A stretch of 44,151 bases of DNA from the NCBI GenBank assembly GCA_026710865.1, contig JAPOQG010000221.1, positions 1-44,151 on the forward strand, written 5' to 3'. Of the stretch, positions 9,780-19,838 are shown piece by piece; the stretch's first letter is position 1, and the number at the start of each line of letters is the position of its first letter. The notes below the pieces were generated by a model that was not told where the DNA came from, did no database searches, and saw nothing but the letters and a program-made list of their open reading frames with translations. Origin of the DNA: Acidimicrobiaceae bacterium (GTDB taxonomy: Bacteria > Actinomycetota > Acidimicrobiia > Acidimicrobiales > Aldehydirespiratoraceae). Position numbers and translations under genes: made by a program.

Positions 9780-10940
9780 ATGCCGCTGATCGACCGGCTG
9801 GTGGATGCCCAGAACCTGCTGAAGGCGATATCGCATTCTCCGGTGACGCTGCTCACCGGGCCCCGGCAGGTGGGGAAGTCCACCCTGGCCCGCCAGACAA
9901 TTGCCTCGCCGGCTCCGGCGTTCTATGACCTCGAGGACCATCGCGACCTCGCCCGGCTGGCCGAGCCGACGCTGGCGCTGCGCGACACCGGCGACACGAT
10001 CGTGATCGACGAGGCCCAGCGGATGCCCGGTCTGTTCCCGACGCTTCGAGTCCTCGTCGACGAGGACCGCCGACCGGGCCGCTTCGTCGTGCTCGGCAGC
10101 GCGTCGCCCGACCTCGTCGGCCTGGGCTCGGAGTCGTTGGCCGGTCGAGTGACTCTCGTCGAGTTGGGGGGCCTGCGGCTCTGCGACGTCGGCGCGCACC
10201 GTCTCGACGACCTCTGGCTGCGGGGCGGGCTGCCCGAGTCGTTCGTCGCCGCCACCGATGAGGCGTCGAACCGCTGGCGCGACGACTACATCTCGACCTT
10301 TCTCGAGCGCGACCTAGCCAATCTCGGCTTCCGATTCCCGGCCACGACGATGCGGAGATTCTGGACGATGCTGGCCCACTACCACGGGCAGACCTGGAAC
10401 GGCGCTCGAATCGCCCGGTCGATCGACGTCTCAGAAACCACCGTGAGGCGATACATCGACGCCCTCACCGATGCCCTGGTCGTGCGCCAGCTTCCGCCGT
10501 GGTTCGCCAACATCTCGAAGCGGCAGGTCAAGTCGCCCCGGGTCTACATCCGGGACTCGGGCCTGCTGCACCGGCTGCTCGGCATCACCACCATGCTCGA
10601 CCTCGAGCGCTCTCCCGCGCTCGGGGCCAGCTGGGAAGGAATGATCGTCGAGCAGCTCCTGACCAGGTTCGCCTCCGCCCATCCCACCTACTGGTCCACC
10701 CACGCCGGCGCCGAACTCGATCTGCGACTCGAGATCAACGGGCGAGTCCTCGGATTCGAGATCAAGCGCACTGCCCGGCCGGCGGTCTCCAAGTCGATGC
10801 ACAGCGCCCTGGCCGACCTTGACCTCGACCACCTGCTCCTCGTACACGCCGGCCCCCACCGATTCCCTTTCGCCGACCGCATCACCGCCATGAGCGCAAC
10901 CGAACTCCTGACCGGAGACGATCCGCTCGCTGCCCTCTAG
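9780..10940 (+). CDS. AAA_14/DUF4143 ATP-binding protein
   Basis: [52 protein letters not shown]. Confidence 0.92.
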   Translation: MPLIDRLVDAQNLLKAISHSPVTLLTGPRQVGKSTLARQTIASPAPAFYDLEDHRDLARLAEPTLALRDTGDTIVIDEAQRMPGLFPTLRVLVDEDRRPGRFVVLGSASPDLVGLGSESLAGRVTLVELGGLRLCDVGAHRLDDLWLRGGLPESFVAATDEASNRWRDDYISTFLERDLANLGFRFPATTMRRFWTMLAHYHGQTWNGARIARSIDVSETTVRRYIDALTDALVVRQLPPWFANISKRQVKSPRVYIRDSGLLHRLLGITTMLDLERSPALGASWEGMIVEQLLTRFASAHPTYWSTHAGAELDLRLEINGRVLGFEIKRTARPAVSKSMHSALADLDLDHLLLVHAGPHRFPFADRITAMSATELLTGDDPLAAL

Positions 10941-11151
10941 TGTCCTGAGTCAGGAGTTCGTGGTGATGTAGGCGAGCTGGCCTACGGCTGCCGTTCCGAT
11001 GCGCCGTCCCGGCCTTCCTCCCCCGAATTGGTGGCGATTGTGGGTATCCAGTGCCCCAATATGTCCCCAATCTCGCAGCAAGGGGCAAACCGGAGGTGAC
11101 CAGTCCGCAAAATGGTCGAATACGCGGCGAATCAGCCGCTCAAGACACTAG
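10937..11151. mobile_element. Candidate 215-bp MITE-like element with IS630-type ends in a CTAG target
   Basis: CTAGTGTCCTGAG (10937-10949) and inverted CTCAAGACACTAG (11139-11151); no complete gene inside. Confidence 0.55.
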
Positions 11152-12344
11152 GCGGAGGCGGCCAGGGAGGCGACCGCGGCGGGCAGGCCGTGGCCGTGGG
11201 GCAGCCCCAGCACTGTCATGGCGGTCTCCAGGCCGCCGAGCGCGCCCAGCAGCATCGGCTCGTTGAGGTCGCCGAGATGGCCCATGCGGAATGCCCGTCC
11301 CTCCATCTCGGTCATCATCCCCGACCCGACGCTGACCCTGAAGCGGTCCCGAGCCATGTCGATCAGCGGCCCGGCGGCGATGTCACCGGTGCGCACGCAG
11401 GTGATCGCCGCGGTGCGGTGCTTGGGCTCGGCGATGTTGATCTCCCACGGGCCGCCGCACGCCCACCCGTCCACCGCGGCATGGACCGCGGCGGCCCAGC
11501 GGCGGTGGCGGGCGATCGAGGCGTCGATCCCGCCGTTCTCGGCGAGCATGTCGAGGGCGGCCCTCAGGGCGAACATGTGCTGTATGGGCGGGGTGCCGCC
11601 GAAGCGCTTGTAGATGTGGCCCTCCTCGAAGCGGGGCTCCCACGCCAGATGGAACCTCGGGGTGGCCGCTGACCGGTTGCGCTCCAGAGCACGCTCACTC
11701 AGCGCGCAGAACGACAGCCCCGGCGGCATCATCAGACCCTTCTGGGAGGCCGCCACCACCACATCGATCCCCCAGTCGCGCATCCGCAGCGGCTCGATGC
11801 CCAGCGAGCACACCCCGTCCACCACGAACAGCGCCGGATGGCCGGCCGCGTCGATGGCGGCCCTCATCGCGGCCAAGTCGGCGACCGCCCCGGTCGACGT
11901 CTCGGTGTGGACGATGCACACGCTGCGGATCCGGTGGCCGGTGTCGGCGGCCAGGATGTCGGCGATCTCGGCCGGGTCGGTCGGACGCCGCATGTGGGGC
12001 TCGGTCGACACCACCTCGTAGCCGAGGTCGCGGGCCATCATCGCCCAGCGTCGCCCGAACAGCCCGCAGTCGGGAATGAGCACAGTGTCGCCGGGGTCGA
12101 GCGTGTTGGTGAGCGACGACTCCCAGGCGCCGTGGCCCACCGTGGTCAGCACCACGATCTCGTCGGCCCCGCCGAACACGTCGGGCAGCTCGGCCCACAC
12201 ACTGTCGGCCAGCGCGATGAAGTCGGGATCGGCGAAGTCGATGGCCGGACGGCGGAATGCTTCCAGCACCCGGTCGGGGATGTTGGTGGGACCGGGATTC
12301 TGGACGAAGTACCGGCCTCCCGCACCGCGCGGCCATGCAGTCAC
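11148..12344 (-). CDS. Class V aminotransferase (alanine-glyoxylate / serine-pyruvate type)
   Basis: NPGPTNIPDRVLEAF...TTVGHGAWESSLTNTLDPGDTVL...VVAASQKGLMMPPGLSF. Confidence 0.9.
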   Translation of the reverse strand: MTAWPRGAGGRYFVQNPGPTNIPDRVLEAFRRPAIDFADPDFIALADSVWAELPDVFGGADEIVVLTTVGHGAWESSLTNTLDPGDTVLIPDCGLFGRRWAMMARDLGYEVVSTEPHMRRPTDPAEIADILAADTGHRIRSVCIVHTETSTGAVADLAAMRAAIDAAGHPALFVVDGVCSLGIEPLRMRDWGIDVVVAASQKGLMMPPGLSFCALSERALERNRSAATPRFHLAWEPRFEEGHIYKRFGGTPPIQHMFALRAALDMLAENGGIDASIARHRRWAAAVHAAVDGWACGGPWEINIAEPKHRTAAITCVRTGDIAAGPLIDMARDRFRVSVGSGMMTEMEGRAFRMGHLGDLNEPMLLGALGGLETAMTVLGLPHGHGLPAAVASLAASA

Positions 12345-12380
12345 TGTCTAACCTCCGAGCGATGACGTGGGCTGCGGTGC

Positions 12381-13526
12381 TCAGTCCTCCAGCCGGCCGG
12401 CGAGGGACTCCACCGAGTCGATGAACTCCTCGATGATCTCATACACCACCTGCGCGCTGGTCTTGGTCTGGTTCATGGTGCCCACGATCTGGCCGACGAA
12501 ATAGTTGGCCAGCTTCTCAGCCCCCGAGCCGGCGTGGTGCGAGGCCCGCTGGATGCGGCGCTGGGCGGCTCGGGTCAGCACCGGCTGCAGAGGCATCGGC
12601 AGCGGGTCGGGCGTGTCGTCCCGTTCCCACTCCTCGGTCCAGGCCGACTTGAGCATGCGGGCCGGCTTGCCGGTGAGGGATCGGGACCGCATCGTGTCCG
12701 ACGATGTTGCGGCCAGCATCTTGTCCTTGACCACCGGGTGGGTCTCGGCCTCGGCGGTGGTCAGCCACACCGACCCGCACCACACGCCCTCGGCCCCCAG
12801 GGCCATGGCGGCGGCCATCTGGCGGCCCCGGCCGACGCCGCCCGCGCCGAGCACCGGGATGTCCACCGCATCGACGACCTCGGGGATGAGCACCATCGAG
12901 CCGACCTCGCCGGTGTGGCCTCCCGCCTCGTAACCCTGGGCGATGATGATGTCGGCACCGGCCGCGGCGTGGCGCTCGGCGTGCACCGCCCGGCCCGCCA
13001 GCGCGCCCACCAGCCTGCCGGCGCCCTTGGCCGCGTCGATCATCTGCGGCGGCGGAGGCCCGAGGGCGTTGGCCACGAACGCGGCCCGGTGGGACAGGGC
13101 GATCTCGAGCTGGGCGCCGGCGGTGTCGGCCGAGAACGGTGCGGCGTCCCCGAGGCTGCCGAAGGAGGTGAGCGAGTCCGAGCCGCCCTCGTCGGGCAGC
13201 GGCGGAACGTCGTAGCGGGCCAGGATCTCGTCCACGAACTCGATGTGGGTGGCCGGGATGAGGCGGCGCACATCGTCGAGCGTGTAGCCGCCGCCGGTGC
13301 CGCCAGCCTGCTTGGCCGCCATGATGACATCCACGCCGTAGGGCTTGTCGCCGACCTCGGCCTCGATCCAGTCCAGGTCGATCTCGAGCGACTCAGGAGA
13401 GTGGGCCACCGCGCCCAGCACCCCCATCCCCCCTGCCTTGGACACTGCGGCCACCACGTCGCGGCAGTGGCTGAAGGCCAGGACCGGGAACTCGATGCCC
13501 AGCATGTCGGTGATGCGCGTCTTCAC
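12381..13526 (-). CDS. NAD(P)H-dependent flavin oxidoreductase / nitronate monooxygenase
   Basis: MKTRITDMLGIEFPVLAFSHCRDVVAAVSKAGGMGVLGA; AQGYEAGGHTGEVGSMVLIPEVVDAV; GTG at 13526. Confidence 0.88.
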   Translation of the reverse strand: MKTRITDMLGIEFPVLAFSHCRDVVAAVSKAGGMGVLGAVAHSPESLEIDLDWIEAEVGDKPYGVDVIMAAKQAGGTGGGYTLDDVRRLIPATHIEFVDEILARYDVPPLPDEGGSDSLTSFGSLGDAAPFSADTAGAQLEIALSHRAAFVANALGPPPPQMIDAAKGAGRLVGALAGRAVHAERHAAAGADIIIAQGYEAGGHTGEVGSMVLIPEVVDAVDIPVLGAGGVGRGRQMAAAMALGAEGVWCGSVWLTTAEAETHPVVKDKMLAATSSDTMRSRSLTGKPARMLKSAWTEEWERDDTPDPLPMPLQPVLTRAAQRRIQRASHHAGSGAEKLANYFVGQIVGTMNQTKTSAQVVYEIIEEFIDSVESLAGRLED

Positions 13527-13649
13527 GGCCTGGAGCCTACTTTCACCAGACGGCTCAGGGGCCGAGCGAACAGGCGGAACGACGCGGCCCGTACGCCGCG
13601 AGGCGGCGGCCCGAGCGGCCCGTGAGCGCAGCGAACAGCGGGATCGGCG

Positions 13650-13905
13650 CCAGCGCAACGCGAAGGGCTCGCACCTGTCCGCGCGCCTGGCACCTGCGGC
13701 TGCGGGCCCGCGCCGCCCCGCAGTCGGCGCACGCGATGGGCTCGCGCCTGTCCGCGCGCGCCCAGACCGGCCACGTCAACGCCCGCACCGACGTCGACGG
13801 CAACGCGAAGGGCACTCACCTGTCCGCGCGCGCCCCCAGACGGGCCACGTCAACGCCCGCACCGACGCCGACGGCGACGCGAAGGGCACTCACCTGTCCG
13901 CGCCC
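13650..13905. repeat. Degenerate tandem repeat, ~73-bp unit, >3 copies
   Basis: CTGTCCGCGC begins at 13675, 13748, 13820, 13894; unit includes GGCCACGTCAACGCCCGCACCGACG. Confidence 0.88.
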
Positions 13906-13930
13906 GTCCTTGCTGCCGGGCCAGGCCCCC

Positions 13931-13976
13931 GAACTGGCAGCGCGGGACGCTGGATCCGGTGCCGGCCGCTGCCAAT
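13931..13976. repeat. 46-nt hairpin repeat, core variant B
   Basis: GAACTGGCAGCGCGGGACGCTGGATCCGGTGCCGGCCGCTGCCAAT: same arms and length, different core. Confidence 0.8.
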
Positions 13977-13989
13977 CCGGCCGCGGGTC

Positions 13990-15258
13990 TCAGGCCCGGC
14001 GCGCCCGCGTCTCGCTCCATGTGAGGCCGGCCTCCACGTTGGGCTCGCGGGGCAGGCCCAGAACGTGCTCGGCCACGATGTTGCGCTGCACCGCGAAGGT
14101 GCCGCCCCCCAGCGTGAGCGCCGGCGAGAACAGCAGGCCGTAGTGCCAGATCGGGTCGACATCGGGGAAGTGGCCGCCGCCCCGGGGGAAGTTGACCTCG
14201 GTGGCGCCGGACTGCATCGACTTCGGGATCGCTCCGGCCGGCCCGGATCCGGTGAGCATCCCGGCCGCGCCCGCGGTGGCTGCGGCCAACTCCATGACCC
14301 GCCGGCCGTGGTCGTCGGACATGATCTTCTGGATCGACGCCTCCGGACCGGGGGTGCGCCCGGCCAGGCGGGCGCTGAGGGTGCGCAACTGGTTGAGGCG
14401 CAGCACCTCGGCCTCGCAGTACATCGAGGCCAAGCGGTCCCGCAGCACCGGGTCGGACACCCCGCCGCTGCCCCTCACGAGCTCGATCAGTTTCTGGGCG
14501 GTCGGCCCGAGGCTCCACAGCACCCCGCCCGAGGACAGCCCGACCCGCTCGTTGGCCAGCGTCACCTTGGCCAGTCGCCAGCCGTCGCCCTCGGCGCCCA
14601 CCCGCAGGCTCGCCGGCAGCCGGACGTCGTCGAAGAACACATGGTTGAACGAGTGGGCCGTGGTCATGTCCACGATGGGCTGCATGGTCACGCCGGGAGC
14701 GTCCATGGGGCAGATGAAGTAGGAGATGCCCTTGTGCTTGGGCACGTCGGGGTCGGTGCGGGCGATGAGGATCCCGAACTTGCTGTGATGGGCGCCGCTG
14801 GACCAGATCTTGGAGCCGTTCACCACGTAGGTGTCGCCGTCGCGCACCGCCCGGGTGGACAGCGAGGCCAGGTCGGATCCGGAGTCGGGCTCGCTGAAGA
14901 GCTGGCACCAGTACTCCTCGCCGCTGAAGATCGGCCACAGGTAGCGGTCCTTCTGCTCGTCGGTGCCGGCCACGAGGATGGTGGGCGCGGCCCAGCCGAT
15001 GCCGATCAGGTTCTCGGGACGCTTCACGCCCGCGGCGTTCAACTCCTCGTCGATCAGGAGCTGGTGCAGGCCGTCGGCCTCCAGCCCCCACGGCCGCGGC
15101 CAGTGGGGCACCACGTACCCGGCCTCGGCCAGCTGGCGGCCGGTGGGATTGGGGTGGTCGGCCAGCCAGCGTCGTACCGCGACCCGGCGAGGGTCGTCGT
15201 CAGCAGGAAGGTCGAAGTCCACCGGCCTCACTCTCGCCCCAACGACGCCGGCTCGCAA
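13990..15258 (-). CDS. Acyl-CoA dehydrogenase
   Basis: EEYWCQLFSEPDSGSDLASLSTRAVRDGDTYVVNGSKIWSSGAHHSKFGILIARTD; true start probably near 15222 (VDFDLPADDDP). Confidence 0.92.
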   Translation of the reverse strand: MRAGVVGARVRPVDFDLPADDDPRRVAVRRWLADHPNPTGRQLAEAGYVVPHWPRPWGLEADGLHQLLIDEELNAAGVKRPENLIGIGWAAPTILVAGTDEQKDRYLWPIFSGEEYWCQLFSEPDSGSDLASLSTRAVRDGDTYVVNGSKIWSSGAHHSKFGILIARTDPDVPKHKGISYFICPMDAPGVTMQPIVDMTTAHSFNHVFFDDVRLPASLRVGAEGDGWRLAKVTLANERVGLSSGGVLWSLGPTAQKLIELVRGSGGVSDPVLRDRLASMYCEAEVLRLNQLRTLSARLAGRTPGPEASIQKIMSDDHGRRVMELAAATAGAAGMLTGSGPAGAIPKSMQSGATEVNFPRGGGHFPDVDPIWHYGLLFSPALTLGGGTFAVQRNIVAEHVLGLPREPNVEAGLTWSETRARRA

Positions 15259-15262
15259 CCGC

Positions 15263-15432
15263 GTGCAATCCCCCCGCGCGCCGACCTACGAGCCCGCCGC
15301 CAACCCGCCACCACCCCATCAGCACACACTCACACCGCCCGTGCAACCCCCCATGAAGTCGACCCACGAACCCGCCGCCAACCCGCCACCACCCCATCGA
15401 CACACACTCACACCGCCTGTGCAATCCCCCCG
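15263..15432. repeat. Tandem repeat, 78-bp unit, ~2.2 copies
   Basis: GTGCAA(T/C)CCCCC... at 15263, 15341, 15419; ACCCGCCACCACCCCATC repeated. Confidence 0.9.
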
Positions 15433-15535
15433 AGCGGACCGATGTCCTAGCGGCCGGCGCCGCCCATAGGTCAGGCCCGACGAGCCTCCGCATCATCCGC
15501 GCCCGGCGGTCCGCCTCGATGGCATACTCAGTCAC

Positions 15536-15799
15536 ATGGTTCCCGATCCCGTGCTGGACCGGCTCGAGGCCTCCTTCGAGCGCCGGCGGGCCCGGATGCT
15601 CAGAACCCATGAGGGCAAGTGGGCCTTGATGATCTACCGCCGCGTCGGCGAGCCGACCGAGTTCTTCGACACCGCTCACGACGCGGTGACCGCCGGCTAC
15701 CGGAAGGCGGCCGGCCAGAGGTTCCTCGTCAAACAAGTACTCAAGGAGGACAGGGTCATTCAGATGCCCTACAGGGTCGTGGTGGCCGACCATCGCTGA
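15536..15799 (+). CDS. Conserved-looking small protein upstream of a retropepsin-like gene
   Basis: MVPDPVLDRLEASFERRRARMLRTHEGKWALMIYRRVGEPTEFFDTAHDAV. Confidence 0.6.
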   Translation: MVPDPVLDRLEASFERRRARMLRTHEGKWALMIYRRVGEPTEFFDTAHDAVTAGYRKAAGQRFLVKQVLKEDRVIQMPYRVVVADHR

Positions 15800-15872
15800 C
15801 CGGCCCGATCATGCCCGAATCGAGGGCAGAATCGGTTCGCAGTCCGGAGGACTGGTCGAAGTCAAGCTTGAG

Positions 15873-16262
15873 GTGCAGCGGGACGAACTGGAGCGGCGCC
15901 GTCTTGAGACCATCGCGGTTCCGCTGCCGCTGTACGGGCGGGGCGTGATCGACACGGCCGCCGAGAAGTCCGGTGTCAGCGTGGCAACGGCACAGGCGAT
16001 GCTCATCGACCCGATCGGGATGAACCGCGTCAGTACGCCGGGCGGTCCCATGCACCGGCCCGTCTACGCGATCACTCTCACGGTCGGCCCGAACCTGGAT
16101 CGTCCTCCGGACCCGCTGGACCTAGAGGTCGTCGAGGTCGACATTGAAGGCGCGGCGATGCTGATCGGGCGCGACGTACTGGGGCTGGGAGAACTGGCGT
16201 GGCGCGGCGCCCGCCGCGAGTTCGAGCTCCACCTTCCAAGGAGTGGCCAGCCAGGCGGCTAG
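15873..16262 (+). CDS. Retropepsin-like (clan AA) aspartyl protease family protein; start uncertain
   Basis: GRGVIDTAAEKSGVSVATAQAML...VSTPGGPMHRPVYAITLTVG...AAMLIGRDVLGLGEL...FELHLP; DTA where D-T/S-G is expected. Confidence 0.6.
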   Translation: MQRDELERRRLETIAVPLPLYGRGVIDTAAEKSGVSVATAQAMLIDPIGMNRVSTPGGPMHRPVYAITLTVGPNLDRPPDPLDLEVVEVDIEGAAMLIGRDVLGLGELAWRGARREFELHLPRSGQPGG

Positions 16263-16322
16263 AGCCGGAGATCCGGCCACCGCGGAGCGCTTCGCCGAAC
16301 TGGTCGCCTGAGCCCGCTGGCG

Positions 16323-16440
16323 GAACTGGCAGCAGAACGCACGCCATCCGTGCAAAACGCTGCCAATTCTGTAGGCGACCCGCCTCCCCAGCCGGAACTG
16401 GCAGCAGAACGCACGCCATCCGTGCAAAACGCTGCCAATT
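16323..16440. repeat. Two hairpin repeats, core A
   Basis: GAACTGGCAGCAGAACGCACGCCATCCGTGCAAAACGCTGCCAATT at 16323 and 16395. Confidence 0.95.
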
Positions 16441-16456
16441 CGGGACGGGGCTGCGG

Positions 16457-17518
16457 CTAGCGGGAGCCGAGGGTGGCGTGGGGCAGGCTCTCGACCACGC
16501 CCTGAGGGGTGACGGCCATGAACTCGGCCAGCTCGGCGAACTCCGCGAGCGTGCCGGCGTCGGTGTAGCTCATAGCGCTGCGCAGGCCGGCCATCAGCTG
16601 GTGCACCAGCTTGGAGACCTCGCCCTTGTAGGGCACGGTGCCCTCGACCCCCTCAGGGGCCCGGTAGGACAGGTACTCCTCGTCGAGATCCTCGCCGCCG
16701 CGGTCGGCCCGGGCCTGGACCGCCTCGAAGCTGGCCATACCCCGGATGCGCTTCTGCAGCCCCTTGGGGCCCTGCTCAACCTCGCCGGGGCTCTCCTTGG
16801 TGCCGGCCAGCATGCTGCCGACCATCACGGTGGACGCACCCGCGGCCAGAGCCTTGGCGATGTCGCCGGAGGTGCGGATGCCGCCGTCGGCTATGACGGG
16901 CACGCCGATCGGGGCCACATCGGCTATAGCGGTGAGCTGGGGCACGCCGACACCGGCGACGGTGCGGGTAGTGCAGACCCCGCCCGGTCCGACTCCCACC
17001 TTCACCGCGTCGGCCCCGGCATCGGCCAGGTCGGCGGCGCCGTCGAACGTGGCGACGTTTCCGGCCACCACGTCGATGTCGGCGAAATGGTCCTTGAGGG
17101 AGCGCACCCCGTCGATGGCGTGGTCCGAGTGGCCGTGGGCGATGTCAAGCACCAGCGCGTCGGCGCCGGCGGCCACCAGAGCCTTGGCCCGCTCCAGCAT
17201 GTCGCGGTCCGTGCCCACCGCGGCCCCGACGACCAGGCCGGCGCCGGCCTCCTTGACCATGTTGATCTGCTCGGCCTGGGCGTCGATCGGCATGAACCGG
17301 TGGACGATGCCGATCCCTCCGAGACGGGCCATGGCCACAGCCATCTCGTGCTCGCAGACAGTGTCCATGTTGGCGGCCACGACCGGGATTCCCAGCTCGA
17401 TGCGACGCGACAGACGCGTGCACACCGACACGTCCTGGCGGGATCTGATCGACGACCGCCTGGGGACGATCAGGACGTCGTCGAAGGTGAGCCCCGTGCG
17501 GATCTGTCCCAGTCCCAT
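16457..17518 (-). CDS. IMP dehydrogenase / GMP reductase family protein lacking CBS domains
   Basis: [70 protein letters not shown]. Confidence 0.9.
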   Translation of the reverse strand: MGLGQIRTGLTFDDVLIVPRRSSIRSRQDVSVCTRLSRRIELGIPVVAANMDTVCEHEMAVAMARLGGIGIVHRFMPIDAQAEQINMVKEAGAGLVVGAAVGTDRDMLERAKALVAAGADALVLDIAHGHSDHAIDGVRSLKDHFADIDVVAGNVATFDGAADLADAGADAVKVGVGPGGVCTTRTVAGVGVPQLTAIADVAPIGVPVIADGGIRTSGDIAKALAAGASTVMVGSMLAGTKESPGEVEQGPKGLQKRIRGMASFEAVQARADRGGEDLDEEYLSYRAPEGVEGTVPYKGEVSKLVHQLMAGLRSAMSYTDAGTLAEFAELAEFMAVTPQGVVESLPHATLGSR

Positions 17519-17601
17519 GACGCTGTCAACCTACAGGACGCGGCAGGCCGGCAAGGCGCGCACCGGGCGAGGCAGGACGGGCGAGGCAGGGCGCGGCCGG
17601 C

Positions 17602-17892
17602 TCAGTCGACGGAGATCTGGGCCATCAGGCTGGCCCGCTGCTCGTCGAAGGTCTCGAGGTCGAGTTGGCCGTCGTCATAGCGGCGGTGCAGATCCTCCAC
17701 CTTGGCCATGATCTCGTCGTTGCTGAGCGTCGGCGCCTGGGACGGGGCATCGCCGTCGCCGTCCTCTTGACGGCCGTGCTCCAAGTCGTACAGTTCGCCC
17801 CGGCCCAGGCGCTTCTGGCGCTTGGCCTCGGCCCGGGCCTTCTTGGCCATGTCACGCTGGCGCTTGGCGAAGCTGGATCGTCCGGTTGCCAT
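17602..17892 (-). CDS. Small basic protein with SHOCT-like C-terminus
   Basis: [25 protein letters not shown]...[35 protein letters not shown]. Confidence 0.6.
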   Translation of the reverse strand: MATGRSSFAKRQRDMAKKARAEAKRQKRLGRGELYDLEHGRQEDGDGDAPSQAPTLSNDEIMAKVEDLHRRYDDGQLDLETFDEQRASLMAQISVD

Positions 17893-18024
17893 TGAGATCA
17901 GCCTCCGTAGATCGCTGGCGGCCCTCCGGGAGGCGGGGGCCGCGGAACGAGCGTAACGAGTGAGCGGCGAATTCCATCCCCGGTCCCGCGGCCGACCGGC
18001 GACAAGGCGTCCTCAACTCGGCGC

Positions 18025-18291
18025 AGCCGCCGCGGCGTTGACCGGCGACTGGGCCGCCGCCAACAGCGTCGAGCTGTGCTACACCCCGACCTGCAGCTCT
18101 TGGGCCAACCCCATCGAGGCGCACTTCGGGCCACTGCGGGAGTTCGTGCTCAACAACTCCGACCACCGCAACCACACCGTGCTCACCCGCCGGCTGCACG
18201 CCCACCTGCGATGGCGCAACGCCAACGCCCGCGACCCCGACCTGCTCGCCGCGCAACGCCGAGAACGCGCCCGCACCAGAGCCCAACGAGA
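18025..18291 (+). pseudogene. C-terminal fragment of an IS630-family transposase
   Basis: LCYTPTCSSWANPIEAHFGPLREFVLNNSDHRNHTVLTRRLHAHLRWRNANA; no N-terminal part or DDE upstream. Confidence 0.75.
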
Positions 18292-18295
18292 CCGC

Positions 18296-19483
18296 CTATC
18301 TTGGCTTCGGGAGCACCGAGCGGTGTGGCCCGCTGTGCCCTTCGGGGAGCACGCAGGGCTTCTTGGCGCGGGGCATGGGCACGCCGCATGTCGCTGGCGG
18401 TTGCAGCGGCGCGAGCAGAGAACCCGACGGGGTGTCCTCGGTCGGAATCTGCGCGCTCAGCCGCAGCGATTCCTGCGACGACATGGCCTCCAACGCCTGC
18501 TCCTGTGTCGCGCGGTAACGCACGGCGACACTTGTGAACGCCAGATCTCCTAGAGGCGACTCAGTGACGACACCCTCGTCGAGAAGCCTGCCCTTGTAGG
18601 TGTGGACATGGGCGGAGGGCTTGCCCAGCCGGTCCCCTATCGACACCAGCGACGAGTTGGCCGTATCGGGCAGCATCGCGAACAGGAACCGCTTGTCCGC
18701 CGCCGAGAGCCTCGACCAGACTGGAGTGATCACCTTGTCTGCCACGTCGTCCTCCATCAGCGGGACGGCTGCGTCAACATGCGCTGCGGTGATTGGTCCC
18801 GGAGGACCGCCGCACGCTCTCCACAAATGCGCCCCGATCGACTGGACGGCGTACGCGAGCCCGCGGGTAGCCGATGCCGCACGCACGAGTTCTGGCCCGT
18901 CGATTTGCACATGGGCGTCTGCGAGGGGTCCCTCGATGGCAGCCATGGCATCGTCCAGGCTCAAATGCCCGACGGTGTTGTGGTCACAGCGTCGGAAGAA
19001 AGTGAACCCAGGCTGCTTCAACAAGGTGTGCTTCATCTGAGCCAGTCCGGTCCCGATGAAGGCGAGCCGCTTCTTGTTGCGTTCAGTCACACGCTGCAGC
19101 GAAGACGACAGGCTGCTGGCCTCGTCTTCGGGAAGATTGTGGAACTCGTCTACTGTCACCAGCACCCCGGCCCCGCCCTCAGCGACCGCCGCGTCGACCA
19201 ATCCCTCCAACATGCGTCGCAGGGATCGCTTCCGGGCCGGCTGGTTCGTCCAGTTCACGCCAAGCACCTGCGCGATGTTGAGTCCCGTGAGTCGCCGCTT
19301 GGCATCTGGGGAGATGTCGTCGATGTGTTCCAGGCACCCCTCCTCGATCATGGACAGGACACTGTCCTCAGATCGCGGGTTCACGTTGGCGTCCACGCTG
19401 ATAACACGCCATCCGGCGGACTCGGCCTCATGCTCGATCTCGTTCAACAGTGTCGTCTTGCCGGCCCCCCGAGGACCCATCAT
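18296..19483 (-). CDS. AAA/ORC-like ATP-binding protein (coding homology probably continues to ~19618)
   Basis: MMGPRGAGKTTLLNEIEHEAESAGWRVISVD; VLVTVDEFHNLP; upstream in frame IDHPFTPGFGQRPPVLAGREPLL. Confidence 0.8.
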   Translation of the reverse strand: MMGPRGAGKTTLLNEIEHEAESAGWRVISVDANVNPRSEDSVLSMIEEGCLEHIDDISPDAKRRLTGLNIAQVLGVNWTNQPARKRSLRRMLEGLVDAAVAEGGAGVLVTVDEFHNLPEDEASSLSSSLQRVTERNKKRLAFIGTGLAQMKHTLLKQPGFTFFRRCDHNTVGHLSLDDAMAAIEGPLADAHVQIDGPELVRAASATRGLAYAVQSIGAHLWRACGGPPGPITAAHVDAAVPLMEDDVADKVITPVWSRLSAADKRFLFAMLPDTANSSLVSIGDRLGKPSAHVHTYKGRLLDEGVVTESPLGDLAFTSVAVRYRATQEQALEAMSSQESLRLSAQIPTEDTPSGSLLAPLQPPATCGVPMPRAKKPCVLPEGHSGPHRSVLPKPR

Positions 19484-19624
19484 CAGCCGGACGAAGGAGT
19501 CATGGGACGGCCCTGCGGCCAGCGCCGCAGCCGCTGACGACAGGAGGGGCTCGCGTCCCGCCAGAACCGGAGGGCGCTGCCCGAACCCAGGAGTGAAGGG
19601 ATGATCGATGCTCCCCAGCCTAGC

Positions 19625-19645
19625 CTATTGCGCGTCTATTGCGCG
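19625..19645 (-). promoter_or_regulatory. 11-bp-period direct repeat CGCGCAATAG x2 upstream of the AAA ATPase
   Basis: + strand CTATTGCGCG at 19625/26 and 19636; AT-rich stretch AATTTAGCATTTTTTGC adjacent. Confidence 0.45.
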
Positions 19646-19700
19646 AATTTAGCATTTTTTGCAGGGGCGATCGAGCCCAACGACTGTGGCGGATCAGCCA

Positions 19701-19838
19701 TCACCATCGACAAACGCCCCAGGCCGCCTGCACCACCACCGCAAGGGCCGCCAGACCCGCGGCCGCCACCAGCAGCCACTCCAGCGTGGCCAGGCCCGCC
19801 TCGCCGCGAGCATCGGTCGACCTGGCCGCGCCGCAGTA
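19701..19838 (-). pseudogene. Possible fragment of a Flp-pilin/TadE-like small membrane protein
   Basis: ARSTDARGEAGLATLEWLLVAAAGLAALAVVVQAAWGVCRW*; no start codon. Confidence 0.35.

Noticed and set aside
13345-15450. 701-aa plus-strand ORF (and similar 42-1277 +, 16199-17680 +, 22137-24326 +, 22438-24318 -, 25522-27375 -, 40365-42452 +)
   Set aside because: Antisense or shifted frames over well-recognised genes; low-complexity R/G/P/A/H composition typical of GC-rich shadow ORFs.
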